From NCBI GenBank assembly GCA_029959085.1, contig JARWIR010000010.1, positions 9,817,001-9,881,000 of the forward strand: 64,000 nt of DNA, given 5' to 3'. The notes below the pieces were generated by a model. The model saw only the letters and a list, made by a program, of their open reading frames with translations, was not told the DNA's origin and did no database searches. The stretch comes from Nemophila menziesii. Taxonomy: Eukaryota > Streptophyta > Magnoliopsida > Boraginales > Hydrophyllaceae. Shown here in pieces: positions 22,440 to 33,388 of the stretch (positions are counted from its first letter, which is position 1; every line of letters starts with the position of its first letter). A program made the translations under genes and the position numbers.

Positions 22440-23714
22440 CTAATACGCATATGTAGGATTGGCTGCCCCATTCGGATTTGAGTATTGAAACCCAGGATGG
22501 TTTCTGTTAGGCTGATATCCATTACCACTTGAATTAAAGTTACCTCTATTGGACACAAACATCACAGGCTCTTGATTATTTGGACAACTTTCCTCATCAT
22601 GATCATCTACCCTGCAAATCGAACACATATAAACCTCTTGTGCAGCTTGAACAGCTACCTTCTTACCCGAAAATCCTTCCTTTACAGCTAAAGTAAGCTG
22701 TTTCAATTGTTGCTCTATAGTATTTTGAATCTTATTCTCAAGCGTAGCAAATTTTTCTTCGATATTAACATTATTCACTCCTTTAACCGGTGTTCTTACT
22801 GAATTCCACCCAACTTCATTCTTGACTGTTCTTTCCAAAATGATTTTAGCATACATGGGTTGAACTTGAAGAAAACCTGCACCACATAACAAATCCAACT
22901 TCTCTCTCGAAGCTCCATCAAGGCCTTTGTAAAATATTTTTAGTTGTTGTTGTTCTGTAAAGCCATGATTGGGAACCCTTCGTAAACACATCTGAAATCT
23001 TGTCCAACTTTTACCCAAAGTTTCATCATACTCTTGACGGAAATGTGTTAATTCAAGTTGATCATCTAACCTCATGTTACCTGGGTAAAACCTCTCCAAG
23101 AAAGCAGTTTCTAATTGGTCCCAGTTTGTTATCTTCGTAGGATCTTGCGTATCGTGCCATTCACTCGCTCCATCTATAACGAAAAATCGAAACATAGCAT
23201 AGTACATCTGTTCTTTTGAAACTCCTTGTGTGATGTAAGAATCACATATATGTTTGAATTTCTGAACGACTCGGATAGGATCTTCTCCTGGTCTACCACG
23301 AAAATTTCCAAAGTTTTGGAATTGAGCTAACGTATCCGAATCTGGGCGAAACCTTGGAACATCTATATTTGGAGCACCTACTCCTAGAGCAGGAGCACGA
23401 AATGGAGCTTCTGGTGGACCATTAACAAACCATGGATCTTGATTCATCACTATCTGAACTTGAGGATTAGGATTTAATGGTTGAACTTGAGGAATAATGC
23501 CAGGTGGCGCTAAAGGTTGGCCATTTGCATCTAGCTGGCCTTGTCCATTGTTTTGTTGATTCTGAAGATTGATATTCTCCATTCTGTTAACTAACTCTTC
23601 TACTTCTAAAGCTTCTTGTTCTCTCCTTCTCTTGTTAGCAAGTCTGATCAACGATTTTGGATTATTAAGGATCGGAGGTGTTGGCTCTAGATCCTTGAAT
23701 AGCCTTCTTCGCAT
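22440..23714 (-). pseudogene. gag: Gag of element C, N-terminal part (ends at internal stop)
   Basis: Starts MRRRLFKDLEPTPP, as in E. Capsid domain about residues 150-260 (DGASEWHDTQDPTKITNWDQL, SWTRFQMCLRRVPNHG). CCHC knuckle CSICRVDDHDEESC at 22584-22625. The stop at 22440-22442 is TAG where E has CAG. The start is supported by the splice-acceptor-like leader and by matching starts in E and D. Confidence 0.9.
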
Positions 23715-23826
23715 ACACCAAAACTAAAAAAACCTGAGAAAGCTAAACAAACAAAAAGCGTAAAACTGATAAAATAAAATAAATGCAACTATCACTAAAG
23801 GTAAACACTGTGGTCACACGCTACCG

Positions 23827-23844
23827 TCCCCGGCAGCGGCGCCA
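23827..23844 (-). promoter_or_regulatory. Primer-binding site of element C
   Basis: TGGCGCCGCTGCCGGGGA on the minus strand, six bases inside the 5' LTR. Confidence 0.88.
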
Positions 23845-23850
23845 AAAACT

Positions 23851-25418
23851 TGGTGGTCCTTTGTGTGTTCTAAAAATAAATGCAATAAATAATCGAACCA
23901 CAACCGCAAGTGTACGGTTTCCCCAAGTAATATAGTTGATAATACAGGTTCGTTCCAAGGACGAGATGGTTGACTACAATGTTTAACAAGTAATGAATGG
24001 TTGCACTTATGAAACAAATAAAGATAATATGTCTGTTTGGCTTTTGTATTAATGCTAAGTAATAAAAGACTAAATGGAAAATGTAATTAAAAGCTAAGAC
24101 GCAAGTAAAATGATGTAAAACGCAAGTATGAGAAGATAGCACTTGAGAACGCAAGGGGTCATCCTAATCCTATTTCATAACCTATGCTGTTTAAGGGTTA
24201 AATTGGTCAATTACGATGGTCGGGATTCTAAATTCCTTATACCCCCGTCAGGGTGGACTATAAGGCGATCCTAGAGTGTCACTAGTCCCGTCAGGGTAAA
24301 TATGATCCACTTTTGGATGTTTAAGTTTTATTACTTCATTGGCCCTAGAATTAGCTAAGTTCGTCAGAATCAATAGCTTCCATCCTAGATTGAATAAATG
24401 GTTCTGTACCTAAACCCTCCGTCAGGATGATCCAATTGCCACTAAATGGAATAGCCTAGATACTAACACCTGTTCCTAGTTCATGACGCTAAAAACAGTA
24501 AATATTCTCAATTTATCGAAAAGGGTAAAAGACACAATCTAATTTAATTTAACAGAAACCCAAATTCAACATACGAAATTCAATAAGATTGGGGAATTAC
24601 CCATATCGCATTCTCAAGCGCTAATAAATGTTTAGCTCATATTAATTGAAAACAAAACTAAATTAAATAAAATGGAATTCATATTGTTTTACAAAATTAA
24701 AGATGAAAAGAACCTAATTTCCGGAATAGGAATGACTACGAACGGAGATATAGACCCTCTCCAGCTCTTGTAGCTTCTTCTTTCTTCCTTCTGTTGCTTC
24801 TCTCTGGTGTTTAATCTTGTAGAATGTGAATTGTTGTGAAAATAGAAGTCAAAGGCTCCTTTTATAAGTGTAAAAACGGATTAGGGCTTGGACCTAAGAA
24901 TAAAACACTAATTAAATGTCCAAGCCCAAATTCTAAGTCCAAAATCTCGTAACTGCTGATACACCTTCACTAAAACGGCTTTTCCCGCTTCGTTATGACC
25001 CCGATTGACCTCATTCCAGTTGCTAAAGTTCCGTAACTCGATAAGGAATATTTTCTCTTCAAAGGTCAGCGGCTAAATCATCTCTTAAGCACCTCCAAAT
25101 CAGCAATCTATGGCCTGGAAAATGGATTTTCAGCTCTAAAAATAATATCTTCGGGATTTATCTTCAGGTCTTGACTCCATATCATGATCTTTGACTTTCT
25201 CCACGGATTCCTCTTCTAGCTAACATCTAAAACCTGTAAACTTTACACTAAAAATACCAATATTACGCGCAAAAGCTTAATAAATTAAAAATGCTAGAAA
25301 TAAAAGAGGAAAATCATATCATTGCATATTTAGTCCAAAAGTCTATCAAATTGATTAAATAAACACCAAAAATGATGTCTCCTAAGGGTAAAAAATAAGA
25401 ACAATTAAGGAGACATCA
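23851..25418 (-). repeat. 5' LTR of element C
   Basis: 1568 bp, TG...CA. TATAAAA on the minus strand at 24860-24866. The outer end GGAGACATCA is followed directly by the GAAAG duplication. Confidence 0.93.
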
Positions 25419-25423
25419 GAAAG
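25419..25423 (+). other. Target-site duplication of element C, right copy
   Basis: GAAAG, matching 12764-12768. Confidence 0.92.
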
Positions 25424-26146
25424 TTAGTTCCTTTCACAGTTGAGGAGATTAGAAACCACTTCAAGTTTAAGAAATTGAAAGGTTATTGCAAATTTGAAGA
25501 AGCGGTTGCTAAGCGAAAAATCTTTGATGAGAAATTACTTTTTGAGCATGTATTAGACAAGGAGAAAGTGCAATCACAAAAGGGAGAATTGAAGGCACCT
25601 TGGCCTTACAAATATCTTCAATCGGATGCTAGAATTTGGCACAATTTCCTTATTCCTAATGTCTTTGGAAACACACGAACTTTGGATGTGACTATGAAGT
25701 ACGCTATACTTTTGGACTGTATTTTGAGAGGAGAAGAAGTTGATGTGGCACATTTGATCTATGAGGAGGTGATACAATTTTCGGTCTCTCCTAAATCAGT
25801 TTATAATGTTAAATTTCCAACTATGATCACGTGTCTTGTGCGAGAAGCGAATGTAACATTGGGTGAAGAAGAGAAACTCGAGTTTAAGACGAGTTATATT
25901 GATAATGCTTGGATCAAGGATATCTTTCGAAGAGCAGGTTCTACACAAGTCTCGAAAGAAGGAAAGGAGCAAAGTTGGCAAGAGAAGATGGAGGAGTGTT
26001 TAACGAAATTCGAAGCAGCTCAAACTTCCTTAGTCAATGATGTGGCACATATCAATGCTAATCAAGTGCACATCATGAAACTCCTTGAGCAATTAACGAA
26101 AGGTCCAGCAATTCCTACCTTGGATATCAATGATGCGAGGCAATAG
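25424..26146 (+). pseudogene. ORF2 of element B, 3' part
   Basis: Continues B's ORF2 in frame after the C insertion (LVPFTVEEIRNHFKF). The central domain shows PYKYLQSDARIWHNFLIPNVFGNTRTL and VDVAHLIYEEVIQF, matching the CAKIWSRFIIPTFF and VARVIYDTIMEF blocks of C and E. The C-terminal part is coiled-coil-like (KMEECLTKFEAAQTSLV). With the 5' part the gene would be about 400 codons. The stop TAG lies in the loop of a hairpin CGAGGC/GCCTCG. Confidence 0.78.
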
Positions 26147-27720
26147 CCTCGAGAGTATGTTCTCTTTCTTCCTTACCATTTCTGTAAATATGTTTATATG
26201 CTAATTTTAATTTCTGTTTTTCGAGTCTTTTTCGAGTCGTGGGGACACGGCTCATTTTTGAGTTGGGGATGTGGGGATTCGTTGTCTCTCATCTCCATTT
26301 TTCTGTTTTTAGGTAGAAATTAAAATTTTTGATACATGGGAATTAGATGTAGAGTGTGTTTAATAGCTTGAAAGCATAAGCTCAGTGAATTGATGATAGT
26401 AAGTAATATGTTTCTGAGCTATTTTATTTGTATGCTTTGAGTATTTGCAGGAAAACACACGTTGATAGTAAAGAAAAGATTAGTAAGCAATGCGATAGAA
26501 AGTATGTTCGATCTCAGGGAACCTTGAGAAGTGTGTAGGCCGTGAGATCCAAGCTAGTTGACAAACCATTTGATGAAAGTGCTAAAGGTAAGAAAATAAC
26601 GAAATTACATAGTGTAGAAAGTGATTAAGACGGTTCTTTCATGTTTCAAGCCTTTGAAGCCTTTTTATACCTTCTCACCTTGTGAATTTTGATTTTATAT
26701 GCTATATCCTTCTCAGCTCCTTCTAGCTTTTCTAAAGCTTTTTAATTAAACACGTTATAAGCCATATTTTTCTTTAGATTATAGGACTTTTCCATATGAC
26801 CCGTACTCGAATCGCGATGCATAGACAGTTGTTTTAGAGCTTGAGTTTGGGGTGGTGGGTCCACCATTATGGGAATTTTTATTGGGTTGGGATTTTGGAG
26901 CTTATTAATTGTGCTTTGTGCTTTATATTGATGATTCACAGATTTGTATTGTAACCCTTTGCCGGGGTAATAGTGAATGAAAAAGAAGCTACGAGCTAAA
27001 TTTGCCAACAAGGGCATTAAAAGAAAATATATATATATATGAGAAAATAGCGTGATATCTCAACATTAAAGAGAGTCATAGCTTAAGAAATTGATTTGAA
27101 AAGAAAAGAAAATATATATATTCGGACCGGCAAAGTGGAATTTTAGGTGAACATTTTAAGCTTTAATTGGGTTATTGGGGATGCTAAATTATGCATCAAG
27201 GAATTCATGGGGTTGAGTGAGAAACGTTTTATGAGAGTAACTCAAGCTCTAGGGCGATTCGTTGATGGCTAGTGAGGAGAGAGCCAAAAGCTCACTCCAA
27301 ATTATCCAAATATACTATCATACCGTCCCTAAGCCTAAATTACAACCTTAAAGACCTTTTGATTCTTTGCTATGTAATTGAGAAGTGATTGAGCCATTAG
27401 AGATTAGTTGAGTGGATCTTTGAATACTAGTGAAAATCGATGAACAATCTATAGCTTCCTTGGGGAACTGAGTAAAGTCCTAATCCTTCTTACATTGCGA
27501 AACTAATCTGATCTTGAATTCAAGCCGTGTTGACTGTAGATATGAGAAGTGTACAGGTATGTAGTTTATGAATATTATTGCATGAAATTTTCTGAGTTAT
27601 GTGCTTTAGGATTATTCTATATATTCTGCTATGTTCTTCCCATTGTGTTGAGAATTTTATAAGTGTGTATTTATAGACTTCCCTATGTTTTTATCTTTAT
27701 TGTATCGGGACGATACAACT
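26147..27720 (+). other. Conserved non-coding 3' region of element B
   Basis: No gene. Contains the GAGTCGTG hairpin (26234-26253, one G-T wobble), purine-tract copies near 26260 and 26843, the long-range pairing CTTTGCCGG (26957-26965) with CCGGCAAAG (27127-27135), a short TA repeat (about 27023-27040), and the AGTGAG...CTCACT hairpin near 27270-27297. Confidence 0.7.
26234..26253 (+). other. GAGTCGTG hairpin after ORF2, element B
   Basis: Stem GAGTCGTG/CACGGCTC with loop GGGA; one G-T pair replaces A-T, keeping the stem. Confidence 0.7.
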
Positions 27721-27735
27721 TTGAGTTGGGGATCT
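27721..27735 (+). promoter_or_regulatory. Polypurine tract of element B
   Basis: TTGAGTTGGGGATCT directly before the LTR start at 27736. Confidence 0.82.
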
Positions 27736-29261
27736 TGATGTCTCCTCATTTGTGATAGATTAATATTAGGATGAGACATCATTTTTAGTGATTTAGAAGT
27801 CATAATAGTCGATTTTCTTGAGAAATAGTGCACTTTCCTATTTTGAGTCTTGATTTAGTAAAATAATATTTTTAAAGCATATTGGATTTAATTGTTTATT
27901 TAGTGTGTAGCTTTAAAGATAATTATGGAGATTAATTAGAGTCCAAGTCAAAGACTACAAGATATGGAAAGAGATTAGCATGGAAATTGGAGATAAAAAT
28001 CTAAGAAGATGGAAAAGGAAAAGCTGCCTAAATCTGGGATTCTGCAGTACACGCCTGAAGAAGTGCTATTTACCCCAAGAAATAGGCCGATTTTGGTAAT
28101 TTCCTTTCATAGGGACATATATAATTCTGTGAGGATTCTTTTGGTATCTTATGGAGCTCAAACCGACCAATAACGAAGAAGATATGCTCAAAACGGTCCA
28201 GCAGTGTTTATCTTTATTTCCATACGAATTTGAGTTGGGCTAGGAGTCCAATACTTTATCTCTTCCTCAAGAAAACGAATTAGGTCTTCTAAACACCTAT
28301 AAATACACCCTTATATCACTTGTAAAATCATCCTTGCCTCATAGTAATTAGTTCTAAAGGTTTTATTCTTCCAGTTTATTGTAGAGAGCAAGATGATGTC
28401 TTTTGTAATTTCTTTTAGTTTATTTCCTTCAGGTATGAACTAAACTACCCATAGCTTGGGTTTTGCATAACGTATAATTTATGAATTCTAATTCTTCTAT
28501 CTAAGTTTCTTTGGGAATTACATGTTTTAATTTGATATTAGCTTCTTACTTTATATTTGTTTATGTGTTTTGATTTATTGTCTTTCCTAGAACTGATCAC
28601 TTTAGGATTGTTTTAATAGTAGTTAGATGGTCTCCTTGACAGGGTGTTTAACTATTGAACCACCACATAATGTCTAGTGTCGATATTAGTTCTGACAAAA
28701 CATGATTCTAACTAGATAGTCATTAGGGTTTGTTTGAATCACCATATCACCAATTGATTGTAGCGTTTGCTTAGAGCCTTGGTAGCGCTTGATAACTCTA
28801 AGAGTGTAACCACGTCTTGGTTGTGCCGTAGCCCCCTTAGTCGCTCTCAAGGTCTAAGGTATGGGAATTTAGAATCCTGACTAAGTATACCAAGAACTAA
28901 TATTCTCCCTTATAAACTAGAATTATAGATAGAATTAGAAGGATTAGTGCATACTAGCAAAACCTAAGCTATACTTCTCATCTCATATTCTTATCTTTTA
29001 CTTTATTGTCTTTTAATTTCTTAGTTTAATTAATTATTTTAAAAATTCTCTCTTTAATTTATTGTCTTTTAATTATTTACTTTTACTCGTTATTTTAACT
29101 CACGCGATTAACACACTTAAGTCCCTGAGAACGAACTCAACTTACTAACTAAAACTTGCATACGTCCTGTAATACTTGCAGTACTGTGCCTGTCTAGGGT
29201 GAGAGTGCGTAGTTTCTTGACTTAATTTTATCTTATTTTTATCACACCCTAGGCGACACCA
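27736..29261 (+). repeat. 3' LTR of element B
   Basis: 1526 bp, TGATGTCTCC ... GCGACACCA. The first 9 bases pair with GAGACATCA some 45 bases in. TATAAATA at 28298-28305. The end matches F's 5' LTR end but is not followed by a PBS, so this is the outer end of the element. CTAAT follows. Confidence 0.9.
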
Positions 29262-30206
29262 CTAATAACATAAATAAAACAAGAACATAGATAGAGGAAT
29301 TGGTTTGAACTGTTGTTGGAAGAAAAGGATTCTCCAGCTTCTACTCTTACTTCCGCCTCTTGACGCTCTCTCTAAGGATGATTTAATATTTAGGTTTAAT
29401 GAGAGGTACTGAATAATGAAGTCTAAGAGGTGTATTTATAGGTGTTAGGAAGCCCTAATTCGTTTTACTTGGAGTGGAAGACAAGTAAAAGAGTCCAAGT
29501 CCTTTGTAAGTAGATAAGGATAATTACTGCTGACTTGTTTTGATCATATCTTCTTCATTACCGGACCGTTTTTGGCTCGTAAGATATCAAAAGAATCCTC
29601 ACGGAATTATCTATCTACCTATGAAAGGTATCTTCCAGAATCGTCTCGGATTTAGAGTTATCATCACTTTTTTAGACGTAGCTGCAGAAATTCAGATTTA
29701 TTTGGCAACTTTTTCTTTTCCTAATTGAACTCTGTGTCCTTCTCTCTCCAGATTCCTTCAAGATCTTCTTTCCTTATTTCCTTAGAATTGACTTGGCCTC
29801 TAATTAATTACCATATATCTTTAAAACTTCACAATAAATAAATAATTAAACTGTATATGCTTTAAAAATTAATAAATCATTAAATCAAGACTAGAAATAA
29901 GAAAGTGCACTCTAAAATTAGAAACTCGAATAAAATACTTCCTAACACACTAAAAGTTATCTAAGACTTTAATTCTCACTTCTCCTCCTTGTAGTGGTTT
30001 CTTCATGAAATTCAAGAACCTACTAACTCTGCACTAAAAATAACCAAATTAATGCACAAAAGCTCTAAAAAATGCATATAGTCTAATTCCTAGGGGAGCA
30101 AGTGTAATATGACGAAATAAGCATAAAAGTCTATCAAAAAAGTCAAATATTCACCTAAAAGGATGTCTCCAAAGGGCTAATAATTAGAACAATTAGGGAG
30201 ACATCA
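29262..30206 (-). repeat. Element H: partial LTR, minus strand, interrupted by B
   Basis: The sequence resembles D's LTR (shared TATAAATA context at 29433-29440, shared ACCTAAAAGGATGTCTCC near the end) and ends GGAGACATCA at 30206. No purine tract follows, so it is the outer right end of a minus element (5' LTR or solo LTR). Its other part lies left of element B, outside the window. Confidence 0.78.
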
Positions 30207-31842
30207 CGAATTATAAAATTAGGACATTAGATATATTGATACCTTACTTTGGATGAATGATTGGGTAGATTTGTTTTGGAATTTCTCAATATCTCGCTGA
30301 AGGTCTGAGGATCTGCTAACTTCTCACAGCCTTCCTTAAAACCAGACACTAAGTCAACACCAATTGCACCTACGCTCTCGATGGCACTTCGTCGCTCAAC
30401 ATTATCATTTTATCTTTTGGGGATTACTTGACCCGAGTAGCTATGAAGGCTTAATAGGATTGTATATTAACCATAATCCTTTTAGAGAGAGATGGAAAGT
30501 TTGTTGGAGCAAGAGGTATTTATATATGTTGAGAGATACGCAAAAGATTGTTTGTGCATAGTTTAAGTAGATGGAGAGTGTGCAGTATAAACCTTGAAGA
30601 AGCTACCCTGCTGCTATGGAATATTTGACTCATGATGCTTGCACACATAACTTTTACTCGATAAGATAGCCCAATAATAGGGTCTGGTTTCTTTCTTCTT
30701 CGGACGTCTTTCTGTTTATCCCAAAGCATATTCTTATTTCTCGTCTTTGAGTGTGTCGGGGGTCCTTTGAGTAAAGACGAGTATCAGTTATATATCATGG
30801 ATTATCAGTAGAGGAAGCCTGCAATTACTCATTAATAGGTTATGTAGAGAAAGTTTTACCAAAATGGTTGATATATAACAAATTATTGAAACAAGGGTAT
30901 AAAATGTAATGTTCGAATGCATCGTTGATGGTGACTTATTTTCGAGTTTGAGTGTGATGACAATCAAAAAAAAATATACTATCTAATATTCCTTACTTCT
31001 CGTTTGGGAGGCCACGTATGCTTGCAAAAATTGCTTTATTTCTTCGACTTTGGTGACATTGTTTTCACAAAGATCCCAATATGGATATTAATACGTGGTC
31101 AACCAAATAAAATGAGAGCGAGGAAATCCTTTGTGATTTTTTTTTCTCTTTTTTTGGACACCATTCGACACCAATTTTATTACAAAGACCGATAAATAGT
31201 TTTCCTTTGCTAGAGTGTTAGTTGAGATTAACATTAAGTGTGTGATAGATGATATATAATCCTTCTACGAAGCTTATTAACCTTAGATTGGTAATGAATA
31301 ACTATAGAAGGGGAAGGAAAGAATTTCATAATTTGCCGAGGTGAAGAAGTTGAAACCCAGAACCTAGTATAATAACCAACCGAAACAAAATTCCCGCTTG
31401 TAGCTAATAATACGTGAAACCAGACACACCAAGTCAAGATCACATGGAGTTATGCTCATGGTGGAACTCTGTCACTTAATTGAGTATTATGACTTAGGGT
31501 ATTCTTACAATCTAAGAGAGATATGGAGGTTTATAAAGTATTTATGAACATTGATCTTGAGTAAGGAGTACAATGTACCCGTTTTGAGAGGTGTGCATGG
31601 GGATTTATATGCGCCTTGAGCGCACAAATATGGATTTGGTGGATCCTATTCCGCTTTCACCTAGTTAGAATTTATATAACTGATATCCCCATCCCCGATC
31701 TTTGGGAATGTGCATAATCATTCCCTCGGAGGAAAAATGCAACTCTTGTGTCATGTTCAAGTATCCTCTGCTAGGATGGTAACCTTTGGCCATAGCTTTA
31801 ACCTTGGTTACAACTATAACTTTCCCATTTATTATTAGTGAT
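30207..31842. other. Unassigned stretch between the two nests
   Basis: No similarity that I can see to the elements around it. Only short ORFs on both strands (longest about 69 codons, at 30520-30729 and 31234-31443 on the minus strand), with many stops. It may be old host sequence, a decayed pseudogene or another repeat. The codons give no family I recognise. Confidence 0.5.
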
Positions 31843-33370
31843 TAGTCACTCCTAGGGTATGATATAAATCAACACTAAATAAGAGGAGCAACTAACCGCA
31901 AGTGTACGGGTCGTTCCAAGTAATAAATAAGATAATTAGGGGTTTCGTCTCCACATGGACTATGACAATAGTGTTTAAAGGATAAGTTGAACTAATTACA
32001 GAATATAAACGATACAAGATATTTGTTTGGTTTTCTATTAATAAACTACTAAATGAAATGAAATAAATTAACTGAAGTAAAGACTAAAAGAATAGACGCG
32101 GATAAGAGATATACTTCAGTCTCGCTAGGGAATCACCTAAGTTACATGCATTCATTTTAAGGGTAAAGAGGGTAATGAATATTAGTCGGGACTCTACAAT
32201 CTCCTAACTCCCGTCAGGGTAGACTTAGGAGCTATCGTACAATATTACAAACCATGTCGGGTGATTATAAGCTACATTCAGATGATTAAGAGAATTACCC
32301 AATTGGCTATGCGGTTAGTCAAGCCCGTTAGGATCATTGACGAACACAATGTGATTATATCCTTGTTCCATAATTAAACCCCCAGTCAAGGTGATCACCG
32401 CCACTAGTGAATAGCCTAATTACTACTACCTACCCTTGATTCGCGACGTCATGATAGTGAATACATATAAAAATAGAATGAATATGTAATTACACGACTT
32501 AATTTAAATTGAACATAATCCCAGTTTAGAAAGACATTAAATTAGAAACTAGGGTTCATCCCCAAAATACGAGTCTCAAGTGATTAAAGTTTAGCTCATA
32601 AGTAAATACAGAAAGAAAAATAAATTAGAATATACATTTTCCTAAAAATATAAATAAAAGAAGAACCTAATTGGAGGAATGGAAAGAAATGTTTTTGAAG
32701 AACAATGGATTCTCCAGCTGCTCTTGCTCTTGCTTCTGCCTCTTGATGCTCTCTCTAAAGATGGTGTAAATTGAAGTTTAACTAAGATGTGTTGAATAAT
32801 GAGTTCTGAAGGATCTTATATAGAAAGTGTAAACGGATTAGGTCTAACTTGGGCCTAATTAAGTGATTAAGGCCCAAGTCCAATTTACATTTCCAGCAAC
32901 TGCTGAACACACTTTAGTAAAACATGTATAACTTTTGCGTCGTAAGTCCAAACCACCTGATTCCACTTCTCAAATCTCGCTGACTCAGAGGTGCACCTTT
33001 TTCACTAGTACCACTAGGCCTGTATCTGCACTGTATGGGCTCGAAATGAGCTGGAAGTGAAGACTTCCTCAATCTGAAATTCCTTCTCCTTCACTAAAGT
33101 GATATCTTTCTCTCTTTGACACTTATTTTTCTCTTGGACTTTAAAATTCACTTTTTTACTTTATGTTAATGCCTAATATCATCCATGTACCTAATAACTT
33201 CACACTAAATAAGCAAATTAACGCACAAAAGCTCTAAAAGTCACAATATTATAATTCCGAAGGAAGAAAGTACATTATTGCATATTTAGCCTATAAATCA
33301 ACTAAGTCTAATTTCTACCTAAAATGATGTCTCCTAAGGATATTTATACCTCAAAAAAAGGGAGACATCA
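31843..33370 (-). repeat. 3' LTR of element G
   Basis: The right end GGAGACATCA abuts a purine tract. The left end is inferred from a degenerate match (TAGTCACTCCTAGGGTATGAT) to the LTR end of B and F (TGGTGTCGCCTAGGGTGTGAT in this orientation), so the exact left base is uncertain. Contains the CGCAAGTGTACGG block shared by all the LTRs. Confidence 0.7.
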
Positions 33371-33388
33371 AGACCCCCAACTCAAACC
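33371..33388 (-). promoter_or_regulatory. Polypurine tract of element G
   Basis: GGTTTGAGTTGGGGGTCT on the minus strand, abutting the LTR. Confidence 0.82.

Larger units (their letters stand above)
12769..25418 (-). mobile_element. Element C: full-length autonomous-type Athila-like retrotransposon, decayed
   Basis: 12.65 kb, minus strand, flanked by GAAAG. Order from right to left: 5' LTR, PBS, gag-PR-RT-RNaseH-IN in one frame, hairpin, type 1 GC array, ORF2, 3' region, purine tract, 3' LTR. Lesions: a stop in gag (22440), a 4-bp loss between RT and RNase H (near 20070), a stop between RNase H and integrase (19558) and a stop in ORF2 (16793). It is the closest relative of E and the likely parent type of A. 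It sits in the ORF2 of element B. Confidence 0.95.
8373..29261 (+). mobile_element. Element B: RT-less Gag-PR-GPY/F retrotransposon, split by A and C
   Basis: Visible parts are 8373-12768 and 25419-29261; the 5' LTR and PBS are beyond the left edge because tandem A lies in the leader. Order: leader, gag, protease, GPY/F-like integrase tail, hairpin, GC array, ORF2 (split by C), 3' region, purine tract, 3' LTR. There is no room or sequence for RT, RNase H or the integrase core between protease and tail. Element C sits inside ORF2 with the 5-bp duplication GAAAG. B itself ends at 29261 inside a minus-strand LTR (H); the base after its LTR is the start of CTAAT, the candidate target duplication. 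Confidence 0.88.

Noticed and set aside
22283..22558. Minus-strand 91-codon ORF in C as a separate gene
   Set aside because: It is another frame of the Gag linker; the true frame is the one shared by 22440-23714 and 20034-22232.
30520..30729. Minus-strand 69-codon ORF as a host gene
   Set aside because: No recognisable domain, no supporting neighbours, many stops around it.
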